Assembly (NCBI GenBank): GCA_039519185.1
Contig: CM076846.1
Span: 111,758,442 to 111,822,441 of the forward strand
Length of the DNA stretch: 64,000 nt
Source: Astragalus membranaceus
Lineage: Eukaryota > Streptophyta > Magnoliopsida > Fabales > Fabaceae
Direction of reading: 5' to 3'
The translations under genes and the position numbers were made by a program. Under the pieces are notes generated by a model. That model was given only the letters and a program-made list of their open reading frames with translations, was not told the origin of the DNA and ran no database searches. Of this stretch, positions 33,868-45,865 are shown piece after piece. The stretch's first letter is position 1. Every line of letters starts with the position of its first letter.

Positions 33868-34085
33868 TTGGCACAGTGTACCGAGGCTCGGCCCAGGTAG
33901 AACTCGTCCAACGGGGTTATGACTACCAAGGCCAGCTTAAAGTATACCCTTGGCACAGTTTACAGAGACTAGACCTGAATAGAACTCGTCCAACGGGGTT
34001 GAGAACTCAGCTTAAAATATACCTTTGGCACAGTTTACAAGAACTCGGCCCAGATAAAACTCGTCCAACGAGGTTGTTACCGCTA
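33868..34085. repeat. Three tandem copies of a roughly 70-80-bp repeat
   Basis: Each contains TTGGCACAGTTTAC and AACTCGTCCAACGGGGTT. A separate dispersed pair (GATGGTCTTGGCTTGAAG) lies at about 32884 and 34317. Confidence 0.8.
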
Positions 34086-34638
34086 AGGTCACTTAGTGGA
34101 GAGAGTCGTGAGATTCCTGTCTCGGTACATAGGAAAAATGCGGATGATCGTGGTGTCGTCCTCCTGCCACCCTTTTTACCGATAGTCTTTATTTGTTTCG
34201 GCACGCCATGACACACTTGATTCCTTTACGAGGATTCAAGGTACACATTTGCGTCCACCTACTTCGTGTGGTCGCGTATCCAAGGGATGTATTTGCAAAG
34301 TCGTCGTCTTGGGATGATGGTCTTGGCTTGAAGCAAATGTTGAGGTAGCTCCTGCAGGCTAGACAATCCCTCCCTGCAGGTCAGACTGGGTCTCAAACTT
34401 GTCTCGCCCTACCCCTAACTATGGAGTTGGACCTTTTTTCTTTCTTACTCTTAAGGATTTTTCTTTGGAATAAGTGTCAATGCTAATGAACTAGAGCAAA
34501 AAGACTATATTGAAAAATGAATTTTCGTTAATCATACATATCGAGCTTTCACATTCTACACTTGTGTCCATACAACGAATTTTCTCAACTAGGCCTAGCA
34601 CTAGGTTCAGGTCCTAGTGATTGACTCCCTATTCAGAA

Positions 34639-36127
34639 TCAGGAGTCCCCGTCTTCTTCTTCATTCACGTATTGAGCGAGCTTCCCTTCGCGAATTAGCT
34701 CTTCAATGTCGTCTCTTAGGGTGTTGCACTTGTTGGTGCTGTGTCCATAACTTTTGTGATAACAGCAGTACTTCTTAGAGGTTCGGTATTTCCTTTGCAC
34801 GAGAGGCTCGGATTGTTTGATGTCCCGAAACTCCGCGTCAGCATTTTCGGTGAGGATCTCCGCTTGAGATTTTTTTCAACAATGTGTACTTTGAGAAACG
34901 ACCTTGTCGGAGTCGGGAATCACGACGCACTCCCTCGGCTTGGGCTAGCTCCTTCCAATGTTCTCAGCTCGGGCTCCCTTTCTGTCCTTGGCACTTCAAT
35001 GGCCTTGTAAGCGAGCTCGTCCACTTCGTAGTCCATGTGTTTCTGGGATCTTCGAAGGTAATCCCCCAAGTCACAGGGCTTGTTGACCCCGATTTCTATT
35101 TGGAACAAGCTTCCTTTCCGAAGGTCGTCCTTCATCCAAAAAAGCCTTCTCTTGTTTTCAAGGTTCCAAACATTCACGGCTTCTTTGTTGAACCTTTCAA
35201 GATATTCTCTAAGTGTTTCTTTCTCTCCCTGCCAGATCGCCCTGAGAACCTCTTCAGACTTGGGCTTCAAACGGGAGACGGCAAAACGAGCCGTGAACAT
35301 CATAACTAGTTGTCCCCCAGGATGAGACCGAGTTTGGTTTCAACTTCTGGAACCAAGCTAGTGCTGACTTCTCGAGAGTGAGAGGGAAGAACTTGCAGTG
35401 GACAGGTTCCCTTGCCCCTCGGTAGCGCATCATGAGAGAGAAGTGGGCCAGGAGGCTGTCAGGATCCCCGATTCCATCATACATGTTGAGAACTGGAAGC
35501 TTCCCCAGAGCTTTAGGAATTGGGCAACCCTCGATCTTCCTAATGGAAGGTCCCTCATGGGAGATCCATAGAGTAGCAAGGTGACCCGTTCCCGAGATCT
35601 AAGCCTCGGAGGTCACGTCGGGCTGGAGACCTCCTCGAGGTGGATCTATGGCGACGCCTCTTGTGGGACTCAACTCGGCTTCGAGACTTCTCGCGAGAAT
35701 TAGGACGCTATTGATGAGATTCTAGAAGGAGAGTCCTCAGGCCAGTATGTGCTATCAGGAGAAGTTGGAGGAGCACTTAGAGGGGAGCCTGATCCCCGAT
35801 GCCTGCGGCGTCGGGGAGGGGAGCAACGAGCCCGTTTCCGCCTTGGGGGTGAGTGATGGTTGAGGTTTCACCTAGGTGGGGACCTTTGGCGCCTTAAATT
35901 CACAGCCCCTGGGGGAGGAGTGCTCCAACGGGGGTGAGGCTGCTCAGGCATGGATACCACATGCCTCTTAATCTGCATGAGGCGCGCCTCTTGCTGCACC
36001 ATAGGTTGGGTGCGGTTGCTGAGAAGGTCCAGGAGTTGATGGATGGTCGCACCATGCTCTGGGTGGACATGGTCCTGGGTCGGCTGTGGAGTCGGGACTT
36101 GGATGGTGTCGTCTGGAAGAGTGACAC
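34639..36127 (-). pseudogene. Tat-type gag, one frameshift, regular C-terminal stop
   Basis: Degraded N-terminal linker rich in Ser/Arg/Pro (35600-36127), then the gag domain: MYDGIGDPDSLLAHFSLMM, CKFFPLTLEKSALAWFQKL, a frame change near 35305, then FAVSRLKPKSEEVL and LREYLERFNKEAVNV. The C-terminus has a zinc-knuckle-like CCYHKSYGHSTNKC and the helix DDIEELIREGKLAQYV, then TGA at 34639. In pol-bearing Tat elements the frame continues past this helix into pol; here it stops cleanly. Probably trans-complemented when it was mobile. Confidence 0.75.
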
Positions 36128-36382
36128 AACAACACCTTGTGGCGTGTCTTCAGGTTGGGGTTGAGACTGGGGATATCTTGTGTTTGCAGGTTAAGTTTTG
36201 ATGATGAAGTGGTTAAGACATAGTGATGATGAAGTGATCAAAGTCAAAGTGACAAATGGACCAAAGTCAAAATGACAAGCAAGTTAGGTTTTGATGATGT
36301 TCTCAAAGCAGAAATCCAAGGCAAGCAAGACTCAAGAAATAAGGGTAGTCTCTAGGTTTAGGTCATGTCCTAGGATAACAAG

Positions 36383-36394
36383 TGGTATCAGAGC
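36383..36394 (+). promoter_or_regulatory. Primer-binding site, initiator tRNA-Met (SIRE)
   Basis: TGGTATCAGAGC, the standard copia primer site, two bases after the LTR remnant. Confidence 0.92.
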
Positions 36395-36432
36395 TAGACT
36401 CTTGTATAAAGGGCCTAGCAGCTTCAAGAGAA

Positions 36433-38010
36433 ATGGCTTCAGGTTGGTCTACGCAAGATGGTGCATCTCTTACCCATCCTCTGGGATTCAACGGGGAAGA
36501 CTATGCATATTGGAAAGAAAGAATGAGAATATTCATAGAAGGGGTAGATATAGATATATGGGATGCTGTGGAAAATGGACCTTTTGTTCCCACAATCATG
36601 GTATATGGCACACTCATAGTGAAAGAAAGAAAAGAATGGACGGATAATAATAAAAGGAAAGTTCAACACAATTTCCGTGCCACGAACATTATCACTTCTA
36701 CTCAAGAAATGTGGGACAACCTTCAAGTCACTCATGAAGGCACTAGTGAGGTAAAAAGAGCAAGAACCAATATTCTCATCCGGGAATATGAATTATTCAG
36801 AATGAATCAAGGAGCATCGATACAAGAAATGCAAAAGAGGTTCACACACATAGTGAACAAATTGGGCTCATTAGGAAAATCGCTCCCTCCCGAAGATTTG
36901 ATCAACAAAGTGTTGAGATGCCTAAACAGAGAATGGCAACCAAAGGTTACTGCGATAACTGAATCAAGAAATTTAGCTACGATGACTCTTGCCACCCTGT
37001 TTGGAAAACTACTAGAGCACGAGTTAGAACTCACTCGTTTAGCAGAGCATGAAGAAAACGGCAAGAAAAAGAAAAGTTTAGCTCTCAAGGCTTCTAGTTC
37101 AAATCCATCTGATGATAGTGATGATTCAGAAAATAAGAATGACGAAGACGATGAGAATATGGATCAAATGGTTAGAAAATTCAAAAAGCTCATGAAAAGG
37201 AAAAGGTCGCCCAAAAATAATTCTTCATCCAAAGGAGTCTCAAGCAAGGAAAACTTGTCAAGTCCACCAACTTGCTACGAATGTGGTAAATCTGGACATC
37301 TGACGATGGAGTGCCCGAACTTAGAAAGAAAATGGTCAAAGTTTAAGAAAAAAGGATCCAAAGGAAACAATGGTAGAAAAGCCTACATCGCATGGGAAGA
37401 CAATGACATGAACTCATCAGATAATTCAGGAAGTGAAAAAGCTCAAGTTGGTCTCATGGCCAACCACGACAGCGAAAATGAAACTGAGGTATATTCTAAC
37501 TCTTAAACTTTACAAAGTGCATATGATGAATTACATGAAGCATTTGTTGAATTGCATGATAATTCAGTAAAACTAGCTAAGGCATTAAGTAAATCTAAGA
37601 AAACTATTGCTCGTCTTCAAAATGAAGTTAATGCTTCAACTGAGGAACAATTAGAGCTTAGAAAAGAAAATGACGATCTTGTTTATTTTAAGGCAAATTA
37701 TGTATGTGATATGTGTACAGAACATGAAAAGAAAATCCATGAGCTTGAATGTACAATAGGCAAAATGTCCAACTTACAACATGTGCATTCTAGGGTTCCA
37801 AGAAATAATTTTGTGATGCATCATAGACCTAAGTTTACAACTAGACCCTATATTAGATGTTATTACTGTGCCAAACTAGGACATATTGCATCTGTTTGCA
37901 TGGCTAGAGGAAGACAAGTTGTGAAAAAGGTATGGGTTCCCAAAGGGACTATACCAAGCACTAACCCACAAGGACCCAAAGAAATTTGGGTACCAAAATT
38001 TTTAACTTGA
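36433..38010 (+). pseudogene. SIRE gag with two zinc knuckles and one in-frame stop
   Basis: Starts MASGWSTQDG. The gag domain has NGEDYAYWKERMRIFIEG, then LINKVLRCLNREWQPKVTAI and an acidic/basic linker. The first CCHC knuckle is CYECGKSGHLTMEC near 37274. TAA at 37504-37506 interrupts the frame; the same frame resumes with a coiled-coil-like stretch (LAKALSKSKKTIARLQNEVN), a second knuckle CYYCAKLGHIASVC near 37857 and the WVPKGT/EIWVPKF motif typical of sireviruses. TGA follows at 38008-38010. Confidence 0.85.
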
Positions 38011-38110
38011 TCTCATTGCAGGTATGCTTCATGGTATGGGGGCAGATTGATACCTTGACAGCTAAGACTCAAAGCGCATGACTGAAGACGCAACAAAGTT
38101 CTTAACACTC
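38011..38110 (+). pseudogene. SIRE protease start, degenerate, interrupted by Athila
   Basis: Shifted frames still show DS, a stop, then DSKRMTEDATKFLTL, matching the copia protease context DSGCSRHMTGD with its active-site motif destroyed. The reading picks up at 47129 with TPGKSGHVTC. Confidence 0.75.
38106..38110. repeat. Target-site duplication of Athila copy 2, left
   Basis: CACTC, identical to 47124-47128. Confidence 0.93.
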
Positions 38111-39378
38111 TGTTAACAATTCAGCAAGTGCACTGAAAACGTTGCAAGTAGTAAAATTACGGTAAGTACCGGTTGATTCCATAGGGATTGCGTGTTGTAA
38201 CAATAGCAAAGTTAATTAATTCTAGGTTGTGAAAATTGGTTGATTTTTAATTGTGTAACGCGAAAATAAACACTGTTGTTGAATTGATGAGAAAAAGCGA
38301 TTAGGGATCGAATCCTCTCCCTTCACCTATGTTATGAACCTTCAGCTAATTACGGATTAATTGTTTGAACTACCAGATTCAATTCACTATAGTAGGTTAA
38401 GGACAATTACTTGCCTCAGAACCCCTTTTACCTAATTGAGTTACCCTAATTCCTTAGGTGAATCATGCCAACCGGTAAAGCAATAAACATAAGAAATAAA
38501 GAATTCATGCATCCAACCCCATATTCCTATGGTGATCACAAGTACAAGATCTAATACCCCCTATCCAGCATGCAACCCATATCCCTATGCGATCACATAA
38601 CCTAAATCATTATAATTATCATATGTAACTATAAAGCATTACGATCAGAGGAATAGACTTATGATAATTCAAACAACTAATTGTATTAACCATAACAAAG
38701 TATCCATAACATAGGTTCGGGGAGAATCATCTCTCCCTAATTTTACAGAATTAGTTACACATGGTGAATAGAGACATAACTAGCGTAAAAGAAGCAATAC
38801 AAGTAAAGATAGACATAGGAACCTTCAACCCCCGTTCCCAAGTGGTGAAAAGCTCCCAAAATTTGACTTTTCTCTGCTCTAAGACGTCTGCTGCGCTCCA
38901 ATTCACCAAGCTTCCCCGTCTTTTTGCTGAAAATCTTTAAAAACCCTAATTTTTTGGTCTCTATCGCGACGCGACACGATTCCATCGCGACGCGATGGTG
39001 CTGTTTAGTGACTGGTCGCGACGCGACACGATCTGGTCGCGACGCGAATTTGAATAGAACCAAAATTCCTCCTGCTTCAAGCTGCTTTCGCGACGCGAAC
39101 CCTCCTGGTCGCGACGCGAAATTGGACAGAAACTTAAATCTTCCCAATTGTGCTGCATCTCCGGGCAAGTGTCTGGTTCGCCGAATGATGACACACAGAT
39201 TGGAGGTCTTCAAGTACAAAATAGCTCCAAAAATGCAGGAATGGCTTACAAAAGGATTTCCTACTACAAATTTCTAATACTAAGCTAAATCCCCAGATAC
39301 TGACTATAATACAATTAAAACCCCGCACAATTTGGTCTTAAAATTGGACAACTTGCATCATATGACAGAGAGTCAACA
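38111..39378 (-). repeat. 3' LTR of Athila copy 2, 1268 bp
   Basis: Termini TGTTAACA/GTCAACA. Six TCGCGACGCGA motifs at 38962-39121. By eye about 30 differences per kb from the partner LTR. Confidence 0.93.
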
Positions 39379-40608
39379 CAACCCCAAACTTAAACTTTTG
39401 CTTGTCCTCAAGCAAACATTCAATTCAGGCTGTGGCTACTTTTTTTTTATTTAGCTGTCACACATTCTACACTAACCAATAACTACACAGTATATCAAAA
39501 ATCATCATCAAACTAATGCAGTAGCAAGACAGCTGAATCGGTAAGACACAATATCATAAGCAGGCAAACATTCTCAAGTTCTCTCTTTTTCACACTTCTC
39601 ACCAGTGTTTCTCTCTTTGAGGTGTTTAGGGTATTCACTCAATTCACAGTACTTGCATCATCATTTCATAGGCTTGAACAAGTACTATATAAATCAATAC
39701 ACAAGAAATACACACACACTTTTTGAGGGCTTTCACAGGTTGTAATGGGGCTTAGGTAAAGGTGGATACATTTGGATAAGTAGGTTACAACTTGGAGTTA
39801 GGCCTACTTCTCTCTTTGTCAATTGCAACAATCTCACTCACTAACCCATTTTCCCAAAGGATTCCACAAGAGAATGACTTATTTATATAACTTTTTTCTT
39901 TCTTTGAATGCTCCTTCTCTTGTATACCACCCCAAACTTAGAATGTTGCTATTCCATGAGCAACCCCAAACTTAGAATGTTTCCCCACTCCCATGCCTTA
40001 ATCCACCTAACTCCAAGTTAAGAAAACTTAGGCTATGATGTGCAGGAAGTTTACAAAAAATAACAATTAGGCTCAGAGGGGCTAACAATGGATAGCAATT
40101 AAAGGGTTGGCTTGAAAGGCTCAGGTTTGCAAAAATTGCCTCAGTGTGTATATAAATCACATGCAAGATAGTTAAGTACAAGCTCAAGTTCTGCAGACTA
40201 ATGCAAGCAAGGAATAATCACACAATAAATAGAATAAGTGTTTGGGGGCAAACCTCACAGCTGGGAATTTTAGGAGATGTTACTTGAGAGAATGCTCGCA
40301 GATGATCTCAGTCTGCCTCAACTTTTGGCATGACCACTAGCAATACCTGATGATAAAATTTGACACACTAGCAATCACAAGGTAAAATGTAAAACATATG
40401 AAACTAAATACCACAATACCATAAAATTGAAGCTGCTTGCAAAAGACCTAGGGTAATGGTGCCTCAATATCACAGAATAAGATGTACAATATATTAAGAC
40501 CAAGATGCCAAGATAAAGTCAAAAAGAAAACAAAATACATAAAAGCTAAAGATGGTAAAGATCACCAATGGGTTGCCTCCCATTAAGCGCTTCTTTAACG
40601 TCACTAGC
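39379..40608 (-). other. Athila 3' untranslated region
   Basis: No motif-bearing open frame. Contains repeated CCCCAAACTTAGAATG pieces (about 39932 and 39965). The minus-strand GCGCTTAATGGGAGGCAACCC near 40580 is a usual sequence just after Athila pol. Confidence 0.6.
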
Positions 40609-41806
40609 TTGACTTCTTTGAGATCTCATGGATCTTTCAGCATTAGAACCATTCGGGCCTCTTCTACCGTGTTCCCAAGGTACGGCTTGAGTCTTTGTCC
40701 GTTGACCTTAAAAGATCTTTTGGACTCTGGCTCTTCTACTTCAATTGCCCCATATGGTGTCACTTCCCGACCATTTGGATTTCAATTTTCCTGGAAATAA
40801 TCTGAGTCTTGAATTGAAAAACAACACTTGTTGCCCAGGTTGAAATTCCTTTCTTGAAATGTGCTTGTCATGGTACCTCTTCATTTTTTCTTTGTAAATA
40901 CGGTTGTTCTCATATGCATGAAGGCGCATCTCATCCAACCCATGTAGCTGTAAGATCCTCTTCTCTACACTTGCTGCAGGGTCAAAATTTAGGAATTTCA
41001 ACGCCCAATAAGCTTTGTGTTCCAGCTCAACCGGCAAATGACAAGATTTGCCATAAACCAATTGGTAGGGAGACATTCCTAATGGTGTCTTATATGCTGT
41101 CCTGTATGCCCACAGCGTATCATCTATCTTCACAGCCCAATCTTTCCTTGAGTTCCCCACAGTTTTTTCCAGAATCTTCTTTAATTCTCTGTTTGAGACT
41201 TCGACCTGACCATTGCACTGAGGGTGATAGGGGGTGGACACTTTATGCTTCACACTATATTTAGACAGTACATTGTCGAGTTGAGTGTTACAAAAGTGGC
41301 TACCCCCATCACTGATCAAGACTCTTGGTACACCGAATCTTGCAAAGATATTCTGCTTGACAAATTTTACCACCGTTTGGGAGTCATTCTTAGGGGTTGC
41401 AATGGCTTCCACCCATTTCGAAACATAGTCCACTGCCACCAAAATGTACTGGCAAGAATGAGATGGCGAAAAGGGTCCCATGAAGTCAATTCCCCAACAA
41501 TCAAAAACCTCTATTTCCAGTATAGGGTTCAATGGCATCTCCCCCTTACGAGAAATATTGCCAGTCCTTTGGCATCTATCGCAGCTCTTCACATAATTAT
41601 GCGCATCCTTAAATATGGATGGCCAATAAAAACCTGATTGGAGAACCTTTGCTGCTGTGCGTTCCCCATTGTAATGGCCTCCACATGGGGAATCGTGACA
41701 ACGCCACAAGATCTGCTGACTCTCACTCCCCCAGACACATCTTCTAAGAAGTCCATCGGCACCAACCTTAAAGAGAAATGGGTCGTCCCAAAGGTATTGT
41801 TTGACC
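40609..41806 (-). pseudogene. Athila integrase, frameshifted at both ends
   Basis: Zinc-binding H/H/C/C (CHDSPCGGHYNGER ... CDRCQRTG), catalytic Asp in WGIDFMGPF, Asp in ISDGGSHF and Glu in NGQVEVSN, then LWAYRTAYKTPLGMSPYQLV. C-terminal KSKWSG loses frame near 40790, after which FKVNGQRLKPYLG and LKDP with a stop near 40609 are still readable. A second frame change near 41807 separates it from RNase H. Confidence 0.88.
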
Positions 41807-44244
41807 TCACGGAGGAACTTCTTCTTTTGCTGTCATGTGAAATCTTCTGGTACCGTTCCGCCCTGCTTTGTAGTTTGCTATGTCAGCGAACCATGGTATC
41901 TCTTCAATAGCTAACAATTTCTCATCGGGGAATTCTTCCAAAATTTCTGCTTCCCAAATAGTCACCTCCTTGTTTTCCAGTCGTGACAAGTGATCAGCCA
42001 CCACGTTCTCGCTCCCTTTTTTATCCTTGATTTCCAAATCGAATTCGTGCAAAAGCAAAATCCATCTAAGGAGTCGAGGCTTAGACTCGCCCTTCGTTAG
42101 CAGGTATTTGATTGTTGCATGGTCAGTAAATACAATAACTTTAGAGCCAACCAGATTGGAGCGAAATTTTTCTAGTGCAAATACTATGGCTAGCAAGTTC
42201 CTTTTCCGTTGTGGCATAGTTTACCTGATTTTCATTCAAAACCTTGCTAGCATAGTATATAGTATGAAAAAATTTCTCTGATCGTTGCCCCAGCACTGCG
42301 CCCACTGCATAATCACTAGCATCACACATTAATTCAAAGGGCATATCCCAGTTAGGGGCTACAATGACTGGGGCAGAAGTCAATTGTTTCTTTAAAATAT
42401 TGAAGGCATGCAGACATTCCTTATCAAAAACAAAATCATTTTCTTTAACAAGCAGATTGCTTAAGGGTTTTGAAATCTTTGAGAAGTCTTTTATGAAACG
42501 CCGATAGAATCCGGCGTGTCCTAAGAAACTTCTCACTCCCTTTACATTCGTAAGGGGAGGCAGCTTTTCTATAATTTCGATTTTTGCTGGGTCGACCTCG
42601 ATACCTTTTGCTGAGATCTTATGACCAAGAACAATTCCTTCTTGAACCATAAAGTGACACTTCTCCCAATTCAGAACTAAATTGGTTTCGGTGCATCTCT
42701 TCAAAACGGTATTCAGGTTAGCCAAACAAGAATCGTAACAAATGCCAAACACAGAAAAATCATCCATAAATACCTCGATTTCATTTTCCATGATGTCAGA
42801 GAAATTGGACAACATACACCTTTGAAAAGTTGCAGGGGCATTGCACAAGCCGAAGGGCATCCTCCGATAGGCGAATACACCAAACGGACATGTGAAGGCA
42901 GTCTTCTCTTGATCTTCGGGATCCACGACTATTTGATTGTATCCCGAATACCCATCCAGGAAGCAATAAAAGGCTTGTCCCGCCAGTCTTTCTAACATTT
43001 GATCCATGAATGGCAAAGAAGTGATCCTTCCGAGTGGCTTGATTCAATCTCCGATAGTCAATACACATTCTCCACCCAGTGATTGTGCGAGTAGGGATAA
43101 GCTCATTCTTCTCGTTTTTCACCACAGTCATACCACCCTTCTTGGGCACCACATGCACCGGACTCACCCACGAACTGTTTGAAATGGGGTAGATCATTCC
43201 GGCATCTAAAAGCTTCAGTACTTCTTTCCTCACTACCTCTTTCATGGTCGGGTTCAACCTCCGATGCGGTTGTATCACAGGTTTGAACTCTTCCTCGAGC
43301 TTAATTTTGTGCATGCAAAAAGCTGGGCTAATCCCCTTAAGATTTGAGATAACCCAACCTAAAGCAGTTTTATTTGCTCTCAACACTGTTATCAATTTTT
43401 CTTCTTCCAGCTGAGTTAGGGAACTACTTATGATGGCTGGGTGTTGATCGTTGCCCTCGAGGAATACATATTTCAAATGAGGGGGAAGTTGTTTCAATTC
43501 AAGGTTTCCTTTTTCTGGATTTTCCCCCCTACTCAACTCTTCTCTTGTCTTAAAAATCCTTTCTACCTGTGACGCTTCAAATTGACGAATACAGTCCTCG
43601 GTCTCGCTGTCCAATTCTTCCTCTACCCCCTCAATGGAGTTCACAATCACTTTCTCCAAGGGAAGAGAAGGTATATTATGTCTAAAGGCTTCTTTTACCG
43701 AGGCTTCAACCACATCCACCCTAAAACATTTCTCTTGATCGTCCGGGTGACGCATAGCCTCGAAGACATTAAAAGTTACCTTCTCGTCTTGGAATCTCAA
43801 CATTAGTTTCCCTTGTTGAACGTCTACCAGAGCTCGCCCAGTAGCAAGGAATGGTCGACCGAGGAGAATTGGCACCTCTACATCTTCTTCCATATCAAGA
43901 ATTACGAAATCAACCGGAAACAAAAATTTGTCAACCCTTACCACAACATCTTCCAAAATCCCATAAGGATGTTTGATTGATTTATCTGCGAGCTGCAGAG
44001 TGATCCTAGTGGGTTTCACTTCACCCCCACCAAGCTTCTTCAACATGGATAAGGGCATTAAGTTGATGCTCGCCCCCAAATCACAAAGGGCCTTCCCTAT
44101 TTTCAAGTTACCTATGGTGCAGGGTATTGTGAAACTTCCTGGATCTTTTAACTTTGGGGGAAGTTTCCTCTGAATGATGGCACTACATTCTTCGGTCAGC
44201 GCCACAGTCTCGTCGTCTTTGAACCTCCTATTTTTAGTCAACAA
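41807..44244 (-). pseudogene. Athila protease, RT and RNase H, frameshifted
   Basis: Protease with CDLGASIN and ILLGRPFL; RT with RKDHF, GYSGYNQI, MPFGLCNAP and FMDD near 42757; RNase H with CDASDYAVGAVLGQ and FTDHATIKYLL. Two indels relative to copy 1: loss of two bases near 43013 and gain of one near 42193. Preceded by TAA 44245-44247. Confidence 0.9.
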
Positions 44245-44776
44245 TTATTTCATAAACTTTGCATAGACCGGCATCTGCTCTAAGGCTTCTGCAAACGGAA
44301 TGCTGATTTGGAGGTTGGAGAAGATTTCCATAAACTTTGAGAATTGCTCATCCTGTTGATTCTTCTTCTTTCTTGGAGGGTATGGCAGCTTCATGTATGA
44401 GGGAATTCCTTTAGGCTTCTCTTCAACCTGCAAATTGTCAGAAAAAAACATTTTTTATTGGGTTAGACTTCACTCCTCCCTTAGTTTTTCTCCCACGCTC
44501 ATGTTCAACTCCTTCATTTTTATCTTGCAACTCCTCCTTTAGAACCTCGGCTTCACTATCTTCCTCCCTAGGTTGGGTTTTGGTCACCTCTACTGGTTTC
44601 AGCTCTTTACCGCTTCTTAGAGAAACGGCTTTACAACTCTCCTTCCTCGGGTTATCCACGGGCTCAGAATCACTATTAGATGCATCAACAAATTGCTTTG
44701 ACAACTGACTAATCTGCATTTCCAAGTTCTTCATTGAAGTTTCATGATTCTTCCCCATACTTTGTATGACTTGTTA
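44245..44776 (-). pseudogene. Athila gag C-terminal part, same three interruptions as copy 1
   Basis: Same architecture as 2182-2713: TAA at 44774, frame change at a seven-T run near 44445, TAA at 44245. Acidic linker, then the VYAKFMK tail. Confidence 0.75.
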
Positions 44777-45679
44777 TTGGCATTGCAATGTTGTCTGAGT
44801 CGTTTGCATACATTGGGATAGTGCATCGTCCAACCGAGTGTCCTGGTTATAAAGTTGCTCTACTTGAGTAATTGTTGGGTGAGAAGTTGCTCTACTCTCC
44901 AAGGCAGCAGCCACTGGTTTGGCGAGAGATTCGATTTGAAGAGACATTAGCTTTTGTTGAGCTAACACTGCGCTGTTAGAGTCCAGTTCCAACATATTCT
45001 TTTTCTGTACAGCTATACATTCATTTGGCATTCTATATTCATTTAATGTCATGTCATCTATCAGTTGTTTAGCTTCTTCCCAGGTTTTGTGACCCAAAGA
45101 CCCTCCAGCTGAGGTATCTAGTATCATCCTTGTTTGAGGTTGCAATCCATGATAGAAGGTTTGTAACTGCACAAAATCATCAATACCATGCCCCAGACAC
45201 TTTCTTAATGACAGCTTAAATCTCTCCCAAGAATCGTATAGGAGTTCTGAATCCTTTTGTGTAAAGTTGGAGATTTCACCCCTTTTTTCAATGAACTTGG
45301 AGATAGGGAAGAACCTGGTTAGGAACTTATCTTCAAGGTCACTCCAAGCATTAACAGTTCCGGGTGGGAGAGTATTCAACCAATCCTTTGCTCTTCCTGT
45401 TAAAGTGAAAGGAAAAAGACGCAACTGTTTGGAATTTTCATCCACTCCCTCAGGATACGTGGTTCCACAGATTTCATGGAAGTAGGATAAGTGCTGATTG
45501 GGGTCTTCAGTATCTGACCCAGAAAACGGCTTTGCCCTTAATGCGGATAGAACAGATGACTTGATGTCAAAGGTGGCAGCCCATGCTGGTTGGAAGGTGC
45601 TACTATGTGTGCCTCGAGTTCTCCTCCCAAAATCAGTGAGAGTGCGTCGGCCCGGTGGATTTTCAGCCATTACTTTCAC
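44774..45679 (-). CDS. Athila gag, copy 2
   Basis: 301 residues, differing from the gag at 2711-3616 at two residues by eye (Asn to Thr near residue 15; Lys to Gln in VEKLYNQ). Same capsid-like gag domain and same terminating TAA. Good preservation next to a broken pol. Confidence 0.88.
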   Translation of the reverse strand: MKVMAENPPGRRTLTDFGRRTRGTHSSTFQPAWAATFDIKSSVLSALRAKPFSGSDTEDPNQHLSYFHEICGTTYPEGVDENSKQLRLFPFTLTGRAKDWLNTLPPGTVNAWSDLEDKFLTRFFPISKFIEKRGEISNFTQKDSELLYDSWERFKLSLRKCLGHGIDDFVQLQTFYHGLQPQTRMILDTSAGGSLGHKTWEEAKQLIDDMTLNEYRMPNECIAVQKKNMLELDSNSAVLAQQKLMSLQIESLAKPVAAALESRATSHPTITQVEQLYNQDTRLDDALSQCMQTTQTTLQCQ

Positions 45680-45838
45680 TGAATGTACCTGTGCCCCCTG
45701 TATAAACAGTTCTTGGAAACACTAAGCAAACGTTAACCAGTTCAAGAAACCAACAAGTAGCAAAATTAAGTAACTATAAATAAAACAAAAACTAAAAATC
45801 TAGAATCAACTCGTTTGCCTTGTCGACAACAAAGTCAA

Positions 45839-45859
45839 CAATCCCCGGCAACGGCGCCA
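45839..45859 (-). promoter_or_regulatory. Primer-binding site, tRNA-Asp (Athila copy 2)
   Basis: Same sequence as 3776-3796, six bases from the 5' LTR. Confidence 0.88.
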
Positions 45860-45865
45860 AAAACT

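Larger units (their letters stand above)
32495..36170 (-). mobile_element. Gag-only Tat derivative (TR-GAG-like), 5' end missing
   Basis: Minus-strand order: gag (36127 to 34639), a 1.8-kb non-coding region with two tandem arrays, polypurine tract, 3' LTR. No protease, RT or integrase lies between the gag stop and the LTR. The 5' LTR is not found; a SIRE LTR starts at about 36178. Confidence 0.75.
36178..38110 (+). mobile_element. SIRE-type Ty1/copia element, 5' part
   Basis: LTR remnant (about 36178-36380, ending AGGATAACA), tRNA-Met primer site, gag with two zinc knuckles, beginning of protease, then interrupted at 38110 by the Athila element. It resumes at 47124 after the CACTC duplication and is lost near 47200. 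Confidence 0.82.

Noticed and set aside
39379..40608. An env-like gene between Athila integrase and LTR
   Set aside because: Athila elements can carry one, but no long frame, signal peptide or membrane segment is visible here.
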